From assembly GCA_002490725.1 (NCBI GenBank), contig DKUN01000016.1:8629-72628 (forward strand): a stretch of 64,000 bases of DNA, read 5' to 3'. Made by a program: the position numbers and the translations under genes. Origin of the DNA: Porphyromonadaceae bacterium UBA7203 (GTDB lineage Bacteria > Bacteroidota > Bacteroidia > Bacteroidales > Muribaculaceae). Below, one piece after another: positions 46,548-54,605 of this stretch. Each line of letters starts with the position of its first letter. The first letter of the stretch is position 1. The notes below the pieces were generated by a model. The model did no database searches, was not told the DNA's origin, and was given only the letters and a program-made list of their open reading frames with translations.

Positions 46548-47297
46548 ATGTCTCAAATGACTGTTACCCTTAGGGTTTGGCGCCAGGCCGGCCCTAAAGA
46601 AAAAGGAGAATTCAAGAACTACACGGTGGAGACTGACACCGACACTTCGTTCCTTGAAACCCTCGACATTCTCAACGAACAGCTCGTCGAGAAAAAAGAG
46701 GAACCCATAGCTTTCGACAGCGACTGCCGCGAAGGCATCTGCGGCATGTGCTCGCTCTACATCAACGGACACCCCCACGGCCCCGCTACCGGTGCAACCA
46801 CCTGCCAGCTCTATATGCGTCGCTTCAAAAACGGCGAAACCATCACCGTTGAACCCTGGCGTTCGGCTGCGTTCCCCGTAATCAAAGACCTCATCGTTGA
46901 CCGCAACGCTTTCGACAAGATTCAGCAGGCCGGCGGCTACGTCAGCTTCAACTGCGGCGGCGCTCAGGATGCCAACTGCCTCCCCATCTCCAAGGAAGCC
47001 GCCGACATGGCTATGGACTCCGCTACCTGCATCGGCTGCGGCGCATGTGTCGCTGCCTGCAAAAACGGCTCAGCCATGCTCTTTGTCAGCGCCAAGGTCA
47101 GCCAGTTCGCTCTGCTCCCCCAGGGTCAGGTCGAGCGTGCCCGCCGTGCCCGCAAGATGGTTGCAAAAATGGACGAACTCGGCTTCGGCAACTGCACCAA
47201 CACCGGTGCATGCGCAGCAGAATGCCCCAAAAACATCTCGCTGAGCAACATTGCCCGACTGAACCGCGAGTTCATCAAGGCAAAGTGCGCCGAATAA
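46548..47297 (+). CDS. frdB: Fumarate reductase/succinate dehydrogenase iron-sulfur subunit
   Basis: A 249-residue electron-transfer subunit. [2Fe-2S] cluster ligands in CREGICGMCSLYING plus TTCQLY (~60-90); two further clusters from CIGCGACVAACKNG (~158) and CTNTGACAAECPKNI (~215). The CTNTGAC variant is typical of the Bacteroidetes/B-type enzyme. It relays electrons from the quinol site in FrdC to FAD in FrdA. Last gene of the operon; a short GGCC-GGAG-GGCC hairpin (47311-47322) and the candidate ncRNA follow. Confidence 0.95.
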   Translation: MSQMTVTLRVWRQAGPKEKGEFKNYTVETDTDTSFLETLDILNEQLVEKKEEPIAFDSDCREGICGMCSLYINGHPHGPATGATTCQLYMRRFKNGETITVEPWRSAAFPVIKDLIVDRNAFDKIQQAGGYVSFNCGGAQDANCLPISKEAADMAMDSATCIGCGACVAACKNGSAMLFVSAKVSQFALLPQGQVERARRARKMVAKMDELGFGNCTNTGACAAECPKNISLSNIARLNREFIKAKCAE

Positions 47298-47343
47298 GCT
47301 AAACAATAATGGCCGGAGGGCCGTTATAACAGCACAACATACA

Positions 47344-47537
47344 TAGCCTCATCAGAGCAGATTGGGAAACTCTTCAAACCTTTTAGAAATCCCGAGACAA
47401 AGCTTAACGGATTGATGGCGGGCTCCACCCCCCTCGGGGGCGTGCCGAAAGGCACCAAGGCAGATTACAAAGATCCGCGTAGCGCTCAAATCCTGTCATT
47501 CGGAGTTTCTTCCAAATCCTCTGATGAGGCTATTTTT
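47344..47537 (+). ncRNA. Candidate structured RNA, ~194 nt (6S-like architecture)
   Basis: In a 363-bp gap without genes. TAGCCTCATCAGAG (47344-47357) pairs perfectly with CTCTGATGAGGCTA (47519-47532), and pairing continues imperfectly inward (GATTGGGAAACTC with GAGTTTCTTCCAAATC). Inside are CGGAT (47408-47412) / ATCCG (47473-47477), a CCCCC-TC-GGGGG stem (47428-47440) and GTGCC-GAAA-GGCAC (47442-47455) with a GNRA loop. TTTTT follows the closing stem on the plus strand, as at a transcript end. No reading frame of note. Length and a long rod with an open centre recall 6S RNA, but no sequence match was made; a MITE-like repeat is the alternative. Confidence 0.5.
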
Positions 47538-47548
47538 CAACCGCATCG

Positions 47549-47581
47549 ATGCCGGAGCCCCCAGGCCCCGGCATTTATATT
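47549..47581 (+). terminator. GC-rich hairpin with T-rich tail
   Basis: ATGCCGG (47549-47555) / CCGGCAT (47568-47574) followed by TTATATTT. It lies between the candidate ncRNA and the next promoter and would act as a second terminator. Confidence 0.65.
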
Positions 47582-47592
47582 TCCGCCAAGTC

Positions 47593-47623
47593 TTGCAGAA
47601 ATGAGCTAAATTGGCTAATTTTG
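47593..47623 (+). promoter_or_regulatory. Promoter of the CDP-glycerol-type transferase gene
   Basis: TTG (47593-47595), 20-bp spacer, TAATTTTG (47616-47623). The -7 box is framed by the inverted repeat ATTGGC (47610-47615) / GCCAAT (47623-47628). Confidence 0.65.
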
Positions 47624-47660
47624 CCAATCGGAAGCTTCCACACTCGCTCCACCTGATTCA

Positions 47661-48950
47661 ATGCTTGAGTCTCTGAAACGCAAACTGCTGGCACAACCGC
47701 TTTTTTTCCGCAATCTGAGGCGGGCGCAGCGCGTTGCCTGGAAAGTGAAGGCGTCGACATACCGCCGGCGTCGCGAAGCGTTGCGCCGGCGCATTTACGG
47801 CCGCGACACCGCCGCCGAACCGATAAGGGTGCTGTTTTTTGTAACAAACATGGCACTATGGAAATATCGCGAACTGGCCGGCCTACTCAACCGCCACCCC
47901 CGCTTTCACCCGATTATTGCGCCATTCTATACCCCTAAAACCGACCTCGCCATTATGCGCCGCAACCGCGAGGCCATCAAAGCATACGCTGAAGCCAATT
48001 CACTCGACTACGCCGACAGCTATGACTTCGAAAACAACTCCTACCTCAACCTGACCTCACTGCGCCCCGACCTGGTCAGCTACTCGCAACCTTACGACTA
48101 CGGCCACCGAAGCTGCCGCATCGACGCATTCAAGAAGGACTCACTCTTTTTCTACACTCCTTATGGTGCCCCGGTAGCCGAAGGAAAGCAATTTCGCGAC
48201 ACCTATCTGCTCAACGTCGCTGCCTTCATCTTCGTCGGCTCGCCGATTGAAAATGAAGTGTTCATGAAAAGCATGCCCGCCAACACCGAGTCGCTGATCA
48301 TTACCGGCTCGGAGATTTTCAACCTGATCAGCAACGCCGATGCGGGCAAATCGCCATGGCCTGACAACGGGTTGAAGCGCGTTATCTGGGCCCCCCACCA
48401 CTCCATTGACGACCACAACTCATTTGCCTCCTCGCATTTCGAACGCCTGGCTCAAGCCATGCTCGACATGGTCGACAGCCACTCCGACACCATAGAGTTC
48501 GCCTTTAAGCCCCACCCGATACTGCGCACCCGCCTTTATGAAAAGTGGGGCCCGGAACGCACCGACGCCTACTACCGCGAATGGATCCGCCGGCCCAACA
48601 CCTTCCTGGCCGACGGCGAATACACCGAACTGTTCGCATTTTCCGACGCAATGATTCACGACTGCTCGTCGTTTGCCGCCGAATATCTCTACACCGGCAA
48701 TCCGGTTCTCTACATCACCGACAGCGACCAACCCGGAGTGGCCCTCGGAAATGACTACGGGCGCCAATGCTTCAAGCTCCACTACCACGGATTTTCGGTC
48801 GAGGATATCGAATCTTTCCTTGACCTCACCGTAATTGGTGGCAAAGACAAACTCAAACCCGCGCGCCACCTCTTCCTCGATTTGCAGCTCACGCCTCCCG
48901 GCGAAACCACCCCCGGAAAAAATATGCTCGACTCGCTGTCACAAAAATGA
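47661..48950 (+). CDS. CDP-glycerol glycerophosphotransferase-like protein
   Basis: A 429-residue protein with a GT-B-like fold. The N-terminal ~45 residues are very basic (RRRREALRRRIYGR), suggesting membrane surface contact. The central and C-terminal parts show the family marks: VIWAPHHSI near 240, EFAFKPHPILRTRLY near 275, and DAMIHDCSSFAAEYLYTGNPVLYI near 330-355, the nucleotide-binding segment of TagF/TagB-type transferases. In Gram-negative hosts such proteins decorate capsule or O-antigen with phosphoglycerol or related groups; the substrate cannot be read here. Two glycosyltransferases lie 2-4 kb downstream, separated by a sigma-factor cassette. Confidence 0.75.
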   Translation: MLESLKRKLLAQPLFFRNLRRAQRVAWKVKASTYRRRREALRRRIYGRDTAAEPIRVLFFVTNMALWKYRELAGLLNRHPRFHPIIAPFYTPKTDLAIMRRNREAIKAYAEANSLDYADSYDFENNSYLNLTSLRPDLVSYSQPYDYGHRSCRIDAFKKDSLFFYTPYGAPVAEGKQFRDTYLLNVAAFIFVGSPIENEVFMKSMPANTESLIITGSEIFNLISNADAGKSPWPDNGLKRVIWAPHHSIDDHNSFASSHFERLAQAMLDMVDSHSDTIEFAFKPHPILRTRLYEKWGPERTDAYYREWIRRPNTFLADGEYTELFAFSDAMIHDCSSFAAEYLYTGNPVLYITDSDQPGVALGNDYGRQCFKLHYHGFSVEDIESFLDLTVIGGKDKLKPARHLFLDLQLTPPGETTPGKNMLDSLSQK

Positions 48951-48972
48951 CGCTCGTGCGTCTTTATGACAG

Positions 48973-49458
48973 ATGAACACCTCAGAAGAAATATTCCGCG
49001 AGCGCTTTCTGCCGCTCTACCCACGGCTCTTCGCTGCCGCCAATGCGATTCTCGGCAATCGCGACGACGCGGCCGACGCTGTTCAGGACGCAATGGTAAA
49101 AATCTGGAACCGCGCCAACGAACTGCAAGCGATAGCCTCGCCCATAGGATTCGCTCTCCAATTAGTGAAAACCTCGGCCATCGATATTTTGCGGCAACGC
49201 AGGCTTAACGCCGTAAAGCAACCCGACTTTGTCGAACCCGCCGCCGAACCCGCCGCCGAACCCGACACATCCGACTTCATGCGCCGCGCCATCGCAACCC
49301 TGCCGGCCGGCCAGCAGGAAGCCATCAGGCTCAGCGCCTTCGCAGGCATGGATTCCGACGACATTGCCGAAACCATGGGTCTGAGTAAGGTCAACGTGCG
49401 ACAGCTGCTGTCGCGCGGACGCCGAAAACTTCGTGAAATCTACCAAAAAAACATGTGA
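48973..49458 (+). CDS. ECF-type RNA polymerase sigma factor
   Basis: A 161-residue sigma-70 family protein. Region 2 is seen at ~20-80 (NRDDAADAVQDAMVKIWNR, then IGFALQLVKTSAIDILRQRR), and region 4 at ~108-155 (LPAGQQEAIRLSAFAGMDSDDIAETMGLSKVNVRQLLSRGRRKLRE) with a clear helix-turn-helix. The linker contains a short EPAAEPAAEPD repeat from a 12-bp DNA duplication. It would direct a small regulon, probably including its own cassette. The next gene overlaps its stop if the GTG start is used, a typical sigma/anti-sigma arrangement. Starts 22 bp after the upstream transferase gene. Confidence 0.9.
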   Translation: MNTSEEIFRERFLPLYPRLFAAANAILGNRDDAADAVQDAMVKIWNRANELQAIASPIGFALQLVKTSAIDILRQRRLNAVKQPDFVEPAAEPAAEPDTSDFMRRAIATLPAGQQEAIRLSAFAGMDSDDIAETMGLSKVNVRQLLSRGRRKLREIYQKNM

Positions 49459-49463
49459 ACGCC

Positions 49464-49898
49464 ATGACAGAAAAAGAACTCAAACAATATCTTGAAGCAT
49501 TCTACGCAGGCGAATCCACTACCGAAATGGAACGCGCCCTGACCGATTACTTCCTCTCCGCAACCGAAGTACCCGCCGAACTGCAGGCCGACGCCGCAAT
49601 GTTTCGCGCCATGGGCCGGATTGAAAGCGACGTGCCCGCCGACCTCGAACGCCGAATCATCGATGCTACCGTCAACCGCGCCCCGAAACGCATATTCCGC
49701 CGAACGCTCCCCTTCGGACTGGCCACCGCGGCTGCCGCAGCACTGCTGCTGGTGACGCTCCACAACGCCGAACCCGCTGCCTCGCCCTACCGCGAGGTAA
49801 CCGACCCCGAAGAAGCCGGAGCGATAGCCATGCAGGTATGCGAGAAACTCCAGAACACAGTCAACAAACTAACAATCCTTAACAACCTTCCCATATGA
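49464..49898 (+). CDS. Putative anti-sigma factor (single-span membrane protein)
   Basis: A 144-residue protein following the ECF sigma gene. N-terminal ~85 residues are helical and acidic (LKQYLEAFYAGESTTEMERALTDYFLSA), like the cytoplasmic sigma-binding part of small Bacteroidetes anti-sigma factors; a membrane span lies at ~88-103 (FGLATAAAAALLLVTL); a short periplasmic tail follows. A GTG at 49455, overlapping the sigma stop, is an equally possible start; ATG 49464 is chosen. Function is inferred from order and topology. It ends overlapping the DUF4252 gene by 4 bp. Confidence 0.65.
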   Translation: MTEKELKQYLEAFYAGESTTEMERALTDYFLSATEVPAELQADAAMFRAMGRIESDVPADLERRIIDATVNRAPKRIFRRTLPFGLATAAAAALLLVTLHNAEPAASPYREVTDPEEAGAIAMQVCEKLQNTVNKLTILNNLPI

Positions 49899-50377
49899 AA
49901 CACTCAATCCTGAAAATCACGCTATTGCTCTGCTGCATGCTCGCAGTGACAAGCGCTCGCGCCAAAGATTCGTTCGCAACGGTGAAACAACACCCCTCAG
50001 TCGAGTCAGTCCACATCAACCGGTTCATGATGTCGGTAATGCGCAGTGCGGTTAAGATGTCGGGCGACAAGGACGCCATCAACGCCATGCGTGGCATCAA
50101 GGCCATTGACATAATAGAATGCGATAAGCGGTCGGCTATCCCCGAAGTCAAAGCCCGGGTACACAAGGCCATCGAAACAGACAAATACCAGCTCCTGCTC
50201 GAAAGCAGAGAGAAAGACGAACACGTAATAATCTACAGCCTGTCTGACAGCAAATCAAAAAACAAAAGTCTGATCAAAGACCCCGTCATTGAAGTCTCCG
50301 AACCCGGTGAATACTGCCTGCTGATTATCAAAGGTACAATCGACCCCACCACATTCAATACAAAAAAACTGAAATAA
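49895..50377 (+). CDS. DUF4252 secreted protein, copy 1
   Basis: A 160-residue exported protein with signal peptide MKHSILKITLLLCCMLAVTSARA. The mature part begins FATVKQHPSVESVHINRFMM, the pattern of DUF4252, in which a small alpha/beta domain follows; the strand ECDKRSAIPEVKARVHK and a C-terminal YCLLIIKG strand are visible. The role is unknown; DUF4252 genes are usually next to ECF sigma/anti-sigma genes in Bacteroidetes, as here, suggesting an envelope-stress target or sensor. Overlaps the anti-sigma gene by 4 bp and is followed by a paralogue after 18 bp. Confidence 0.8.
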   Translation: MKHSILKITLLLCCMLAVTSARAKDSFATVKQHPSVESVHINRFMMSVMRSAVKMSGDKDAINAMRGIKAIDIIECDKRSAIPEVKARVHKAIETDKYQLLLESREKDEHVIIYSLSDSKSKNKSLIKDPVIEVSEPGEYCLLIIKGTIDPTTFNTKKLK

Positions 50378-50395
50378 CCCCCCACGATTACGATT

Positions 50396-50872
50396 ATGAA
50401 AATTTTACTTGTCAAACTCACCGTCGCAGCTGCCGCGCTGCTGGTTTCAGCCACCTGCCACGCACAGAAAATATTCAATTCTCTCGCCGATAACCCCAAT
50501 GTAGAGTCCGTTTTTGTCGGCAAAGCCATGATGAACATGGGCATCAACATGCTCGGCGATGACAAAGACTCACAAGACATCTACAATGCCGTAAATGAAA
50601 TCGAGTCAATCGAAATTATAAGTTGCGAAGTTCCCAAAGAAATTGCTAAAATCAAGTCGCAGGCAGCCAAAATCCTTGCTAAACTCAAACTCCAGACCCT
50701 GCTCGAAACAAAGGAGGACGGCGAAACCGTAGTCATCTACGGCCATACTCCCGCCAACGGTGAAACCATCTCCGACATGGTCATCGAAACGACCGAAAAG
50801 AATGAATATAACCTGATTCACATCAAGGGAAAAATAAACGTCAAAGCGCTCACTTCTAACCAAAAAAAATAG
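50396..50872 (+). CDS. DUF4252 secreted protein, copy 2
   Basis: A 158-residue paralogue of the preceding gene: signal peptide ending CHAQ, then FNSLADNPNVESVFVGKAMM, parallel to VKQHPSVESVHINRFMM of copy 1, an IEIISCEVPKEIAKIKSQAAK segment matching copy 1, and a YNLIHIKGKI C-terminal strand. The two proteins share layout but have diverged, so this is an old duplication. Both are expected in the periplasm or outer membrane. Closes the sigma cassette; a separate promoter follows for the next gene. Confidence 0.8.
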   Translation: MKILLVKLTVAAAALLVSATCHAQKIFNSLADNPNVESVFVGKAMMNMGINMLGDDKDSQDIYNAVNEIESIEIISCEVPKEIAKIKSQAAKILAKLKLQTLLETKEDGETVVIYGHTPANGETISDMVIETTEKNEYNLIHIKGKINVKALTSNQKK

Positions 50873-50892
50873 AATATCTCGCAATTTTTCGC

Positions 50893-50900
50893 TACATTTG
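50893..50900 (+). promoter_or_regulatory. -7 box of the glycosyltransferase pair
   Basis: TACATTTG ends 6 nt before the ATG at 50907. No clear -33 box is visible. Confidence 0.5.
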
Positions 50901-50906
50901 CGCTTA

Positions 50907-52040
50907 ATGATGAGCAGCGCGCCGAAAATATTGCTCCTCGGAGACTACAGCAACTGCCACCGCACCCTGGCCACAGGGCTGCGGCGGCTTGGCTGCGACG
51001 TTACCCAGGCATCGGCCGGCTGCTCATGGATGAACATAGACCGCCAGGTCGACATTAGCCGACGTCCCGGCAAACTCGGCGGCATGCGGCTCTACGGGCG
51101 CCTGCTCTGGGGCGACCTGCGCCATTTGTTGCGCGGATTTGACATCGTGGCGCTCCACGACCTCAATTTCGTCGAGCTCCGCCCCGAGCGCCTGCGCCCG
51201 CTGTTTCGCCGGCTCAAAGAGCGCAACGGCAGCGTGTTTCTGACGGCAATGAGCACCGATATCGCATTTCTCGACATGCTCGAGGCCGATGACTCTCCGC
51301 TGCGCTATAGCGAATGGTTTGTCGACGGCCGACCCGCCCGCCACATGCTTGCCAACCGCAAAGAATGGGACGCATGGCATCGCGAACCGCTCGCCGGCTA
51401 CCAGCGCGAGGCGCTCGACAGCCTCGACGGCGCGGTTTCTGTGCTCTATGAATATCAGCTCGCCATGGAGCGAGCTCTCGGCGCAGACCGTGCAGCTTAT
51501 GGCGGCATACCCGTCGACACATCGCTCTTCGCCCCCGTGACCCTGCCCGACAGGCCCGAAAAAGTCAAGCTCTTCCTTGGCCGTGACCGAAACCGGAAGC
51601 TGCTAAAGGGCTCAGACCTGCTTGAAACTGCTGCCGACCGCGTGGTCAGGGAACTTGACGGACGCGCCGAACTGCGCATAGTCGAAAACCTGCCGTTTGC
51701 AGAATTCATAGGCCACCTTCGCAACGCTCACGTGGTTCTCGACCAGATATACAGCTACACGCCCGCAACTACGGCCCTCATGGCCATGGCCTACGGGCTC
51801 AACACCGTCAGCGGTGCCGAACCCGAGTTCTATGACTTCATCGGCGAGCATGACAACCGTCCCGTTATCAATGCCCCGATAGAACTCGACGAACTGACCG
51901 AAACGCTGCGGCGTGTGGTTCTCGACCCCGAAAGCATTGCAGAGCGGGGTCGCCGCTCCCGCGAGTTCGTAATGAAACATAACGACGTCGACGTCGTGGC
52001 CCGCCGCTTCCTCGACTTCTGGCTCAGTAAAATCCGATAG
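50907..52040 (+). CDS. Glycosyltransferase, GT-B fold (GT4-like)
   Basis: A 377-residue cytosolic enzyme. The N-terminal Rossmann half begins KILLLGDYSNCHRTLATGLRRLG; the C-terminal half has the sugar-nucleotide-binding pattern (KVKLFLGRDRNRKLLKGSD, RNAHVVLDQIYSYTPATTALMAMAYG and PEFYDFIG), in which the Glu-rich stretch resembles the EX7E motif region of GT4 enzymes. The frame extends to a TTG inside the -7 box; ATG 50907 (or the adjacent ATG 50910) is chosen. Donor and acceptor are unknown. The partner family-2 transferase starts 4 bp later. Confidence 0.75.
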   Translation: MMSSAPKILLLGDYSNCHRTLATGLRRLGCDVTQASAGCSWMNIDRQVDISRRPGKLGGMRLYGRLLWGDLRHLLRGFDIVALHDLNFVELRPERLRPLFRRLKERNGSVFLTAMSTDIAFLDMLEADDSPLRYSEWFVDGRPARHMLANRKEWDAWHREPLAGYQREALDSLDGAVSVLYEYQLAMERALGADRAAYGGIPVDTSLFAPVTLPDRPEKVKLFLGRDRNRKLLKGSDLLETAADRVVRELDGRAELRIVENLPFAEFIGHLRNAHVVLDQIYSYTPATTALMAMAYGLNTVSGAEPEFYDFIGEHDNRPVINAPIELDELTETLRRVVLDPESIAERGRRSREFVMKHNDVDVVARRFLDFWLSKIR

Positions 52041-52044
52041 CATC

Positions 52045-52863
52045 ATGCTCACCATAGACCTTGCCATAGCCACATGCCGCCCCGACGGCGCCGCCAGAGT
52101 AGCCGGAATGCTCCTGCCGCCGCTACCCGGGGTGCGCTACGTCGTGTCGTGGCAGGACCACGCCGACTCACCCCTGCCACCGGCCCTGGCCGTGCGCTCA
52201 GACGTAGCTGTTTATCGTTTCGGCGAGTCCGGCCAGTCGCTCAACCGCAACAACGCCATTGAGCACTGCACATCTGACATCATAGTCATGGCCGACGACG
52301 ATGTGACCTACCGGGCCGACTCTCTCCGCGAACTGGCCCGCTTCTATGAAACCCGGCCAGAAGCCGACTTTGTAACCTTCAGGACCGAACGTCACGGTGC
52401 GCCCGACTACCCCGCCGATGCATGCCGACTCACACAGCGCCTGCCCAGAAACTTCCACGTAGCATGCTTCGAACTGTCGTTTCGCCGATCAACGGCCGGC
52501 CATCTGCGGTGCTGCCCTGAACTCGGCCTCAACTCCCGTCGCTTTCATGGCGGAGAAGACGAAGTTTTGCTGCTCACGGCCATCAAACGCGGTCTGAACT
52601 GCCAGTTCGCCCCGATTACACTTGGCGAACACCCCCACCCCTCAACCGGCACCAAATCGACATTTACACCATGTAACCTTATGGCTATGGGGTGCGTGTC
52701 GGCCCTCCTGTTCCCGTCAACAGCCTTCCTGCGCGTGCCGCTCAAGGCACTCCGCATCAGCCGTGCGGGCCGTTCACCGCTGCTTCGCGCGCTCTTCTAC
52801 CTCAGTCGGGGCGCGCTGTCGGCCCAACCCATGCGCCGACGCAACAAGGCATACATGTGGTAG
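52045..52863 (+). CDS. Glycosyltransferase family 2 (GT-A)
   Basis: A 272-residue enzyme. Nucleotide-sugar site: LDLAIATCRP-like start (IDLAIATCRPDGAARVAGML), SLNRNNAIEHCTSDIIVMADDDVTY with the DXD-type DDD near residue 90. The acceptor region has FRRSTAGHLRCCPELGLNSRRFHGGEDEVLLLT with the conserved ED near 173. The C-terminal ~60 residues are hydrophobic/basic and may touch the membrane (SALLFPSTAFLRVPLKAL). Coupled to the preceding GT4-like gene, so the pair likely extends one glycan such as capsule or O-antigen; no further gene of that pathway lies nearby. Confidence 0.82.
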   Translation: MLTIDLAIATCRPDGAARVAGMLLPPLPGVRYVVSWQDHADSPLPPALAVRSDVAVYRFGESGQSLNRNNAIEHCTSDIIVMADDDVTYRADSLRELARFYETRPEADFVTFRTERHGAPDYPADACRLTQRLPRNFHVACFELSFRRSTAGHLRCCPELGLNSRRFHGGEDEVLLLTAIKRGLNCQFAPITLGEHPHPSTGTKSTFTPCNLMAMGCVSALLFPSTAFLRVPLKALRISRAGRSPLLRALFYLSRGALSAQPMRRRNKAYMW

Positions 52864-52920
52864 TCGCCAACACACACATAACTCCGCTAAATACTTCAAC
52901 CAACATAAACCCTTACAAGC

Positions 52921-53322
52921 ATGAAACAATGCCCTTATTGCAAAACGCTGCACTCAGACGACATGCACTTTTGCCCTCAATGTGGCGCAGCGCTCGTTAA
53001 CACTCCGGCCAACGGCACAACCCCTCCTCCCTACGGCTATCAGTACCCCGCATACAATAACGACGCATTCGCTCCTTCAGGCCCCTCGGGAAAATGCCGC
53101 GGCGTGGCGGCCCTGCTCGCCATTTTCTTAGGACAGCTGGGCATACAATACTTTTATCTCGGCAAGGTAGGCGGCGGACTGCTGTCAATACTGCTGTCGG
53201 TATGCACATGCGGCATCTGGGGCTTAGTTTCACTGGTTCAGGGTGTCTACATGCTCTGCATGACCAACGAAGACTTCGAGAATAAATACGTCAGGAATCC
53301 ATCGGCATTCCCCCTGTTTTAA
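52921..53322 (+). CDS. TM2-domain membrane protein with N-terminal zinc ribbon
   Basis: A 133-residue protein. Residues 1-24 hold a zinc ribbon (CPYCKTLHSDDMHFCPQCG, two CxxC pairs); then a Pro/Tyr/Ala-rich linker (~28-55); then the TM2 domain, two membrane hairpin helices with GVAALLAIFLGQLGIQYFYLGK and GIWGLVSLVQGVYML. TM2 proteins are widespread with no fixed function. It lies 57 bp after the glycosyltransferase, possibly on the same transcript, and is followed by a hairpin at 53359-53382. Confidence 0.82.
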   Translation: MKQCPYCKTLHSDDMHFCPQCGAALVNTPANGTTPPPYGYQYPAYNNDAFAPSGPSGKCRGVAALLAIFLGQLGIQYFYLGKVGGGLLSILLSVCTCGIWGLVSLVQGVYMLCMTNEDFENKYVRNPSAFPLF

Positions 53323-53358
53323 CCGACAATAGCGAAACTCTGACTTCTACAAACAATA

Positions 53359-53382
53359 AGCCCGGGCACTTTCGTCCGGGCT
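53359..53382. terminator. Hairpin between convergent genes
   Basis: AGCCCGG (53359-53365) / CCGGGCT (53376-53382) with the loop GCACTTTCGT, between the TM2 gene and the Usp gene. The following T-rich tract (GCTATTCGTTATAT) is weak, so a terminator role is likely but not certain. Confidence 0.6.
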
Positions 53383-53418
53383 GCTATTCGTTATATATAT
53401 GTGCTTTTACGGCTGCGT

Positions 53419-54555
53419 TCAGACCGGTATGACAAGCAGGGGGACATCGGCATGAAACAGCAAACGATGGGCCGCTCCGGGATTGAACAGACGCGCAAAT
53501 ATGTTCTTTTTGCGGCTGGGCACGACCACCAGGTCCATTTCAGCCACATCAAGATCGGCTTTTGACTTGTCATGTTCAACAAGGCTGAACTGATAATGCG
53601 GGAAGTGTTCGGCGCAATATTCCTGCAATGCGCGACGCGCCGCATCGTTGGTAGGCTTCGAATACTTGACGTTAGGCATGCATATCACCTTAACAGCAAG
53701 CGGCTTATCGGCCGGCATGAGCCTGTTAACGGCATCAAAGGCAAGGAAGTCTTCCTGCTCAAGGTGTGAAAGCAGCGCAATGCGATCAACCGACTCGAGC
53801 GAACGCATGACCGGCTTGCTCCCGTGGCCACACTCGGGCACGGTCAGCGCCTGAATCCGGCAGCTGTCAAGCACTTCGGCCGTGATGCTGCCGGCCATGT
53901 CGAGAGCCTTTTTCTCCGACCTGCGCGACCCCATGACCAAAAGCCTGACCTCGCGATGCTCCTTGACATACTGACCGATACACTCCTCGGGCACTCCCTC
54001 GAGCAACGCAGTCGACGACTTGACTGCCGGAAGTTCGCCGCGCTTGATTTCGTCGCGAAGCTGCTGCTCGAGTTGCAACATCTGCTGGCGGGCCTGTCTG
54101 GCAATGACAACCGAAACTTCAACGTCTTCGACGTCGGCATCGGTATTGTCGAACGTGAGCGAATCGCCCATCGACATGAGCGGATTGGAATGCGGCACCA
54201 GAAACGAATGAAGCAAAACGACTTTCGCCCCGTTACGGGCAGCTATCGAGAAAGCAAGGCGCGCGGCATTGAGCGACTTTTCAGTAAAGTCGACCGGCAC
54301 GAGGATTGTATGGGACTGGCGCGAGACATTGTCGTCGCTCTCTACCGCAAAAATTTCCGGATTTTCAATTATTCGCAGCGCAAGCGAAAGGTCGCTCTCG
54401 GCAATGCGCACTCTGACTCCGGCAGACATAACCGGGGCAGCGAGATTAACGTTCTGCAGGGTTGCGTTGACGCCCTCGCGCTCAAGCAGCTGCTTGAGTC
54501 GAACTGCGCGTTCATAGGTATGAATCGCTACGGTTATAAGTCGGTCAGTTTCCAC
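53419..54555 (-). CDS. DUF2007-universal stress protein fusion
   Basis: A 378-residue cytosolic protein. The N-terminal ~75 residues (ITVAIHTYERAVRLKQLLEREGV, VRVRIAESDLSLALRII) form a DUF2007 putative signal-transducing domain; residues ~82-230 are a UspA domain (TILVPVDFTEKSLNAARLAFSIAA, then LLVMGSRRSEKKALDMAGSITAEVL with the ATP-type GxRR-S motif); a second, divergent Usp-like half follows (~240-378, ending ADVPLLVIPV). Such tandem Usp proteins respond to starvation or oxidative stress. It lies 50 bp downstream of a small DNA-binding protein gene on the same strand and may be cotranscribed with it. Confidence 0.85.
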   Translation of the reverse strand: METDRLITVAIHTYERAVRLKQLLEREGVNATLQNVNLAAPVMSAGVRVRIAESDLSLALRIIENPEIFAVESDDNVSRQSHTILVPVDFTEKSLNAARLAFSIAARNGAKVVLLHSFLVPHSNPLMSMGDSLTFDNTDADVEDVEVSVVIARQARQQMLQLEQQLRDEIKRGELPAVKSSTALLEGVPEECIGQYVKEHREVRLLVMGSRRSEKKALDMAGSITAEVLDSCRIQALTVPECGHGSKPVMRSLESVDRIALLSHLEQEDFLAFDAVNRLMPADKPLAVKVICMPNVKYSKPTNDAARRALQEYCAEHFPHYQFSLVEHDKSKADLDVAEMDLVVVPSRKKNIFARLFNPGAAHRLLFHADVPLLVIPV

Positions 54556-54605
54556 GGAATTAGAGTAATAAAGATAAAGAAGAGAGGAGAAGGAGTTACT
54601 CGGGT

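Noticed and set aside
47344..47537. Insertion element or MITE reading of the long inverted repeat
   Set aside because: No target-site duplication is evident and a T-run sits at one end only; kept as an alternative to ncRNA.
47412..47609. Small open frame in the gap after frdB
   Set aside because: It overlaps the structured element, lacks family signal and has no ribosome-binding or promoter context.
49240..49268. 12-bp duplication in the sigma-factor gene
   Set aside because: In-frame linker repeat between regions 2 and 4; harmless and short.
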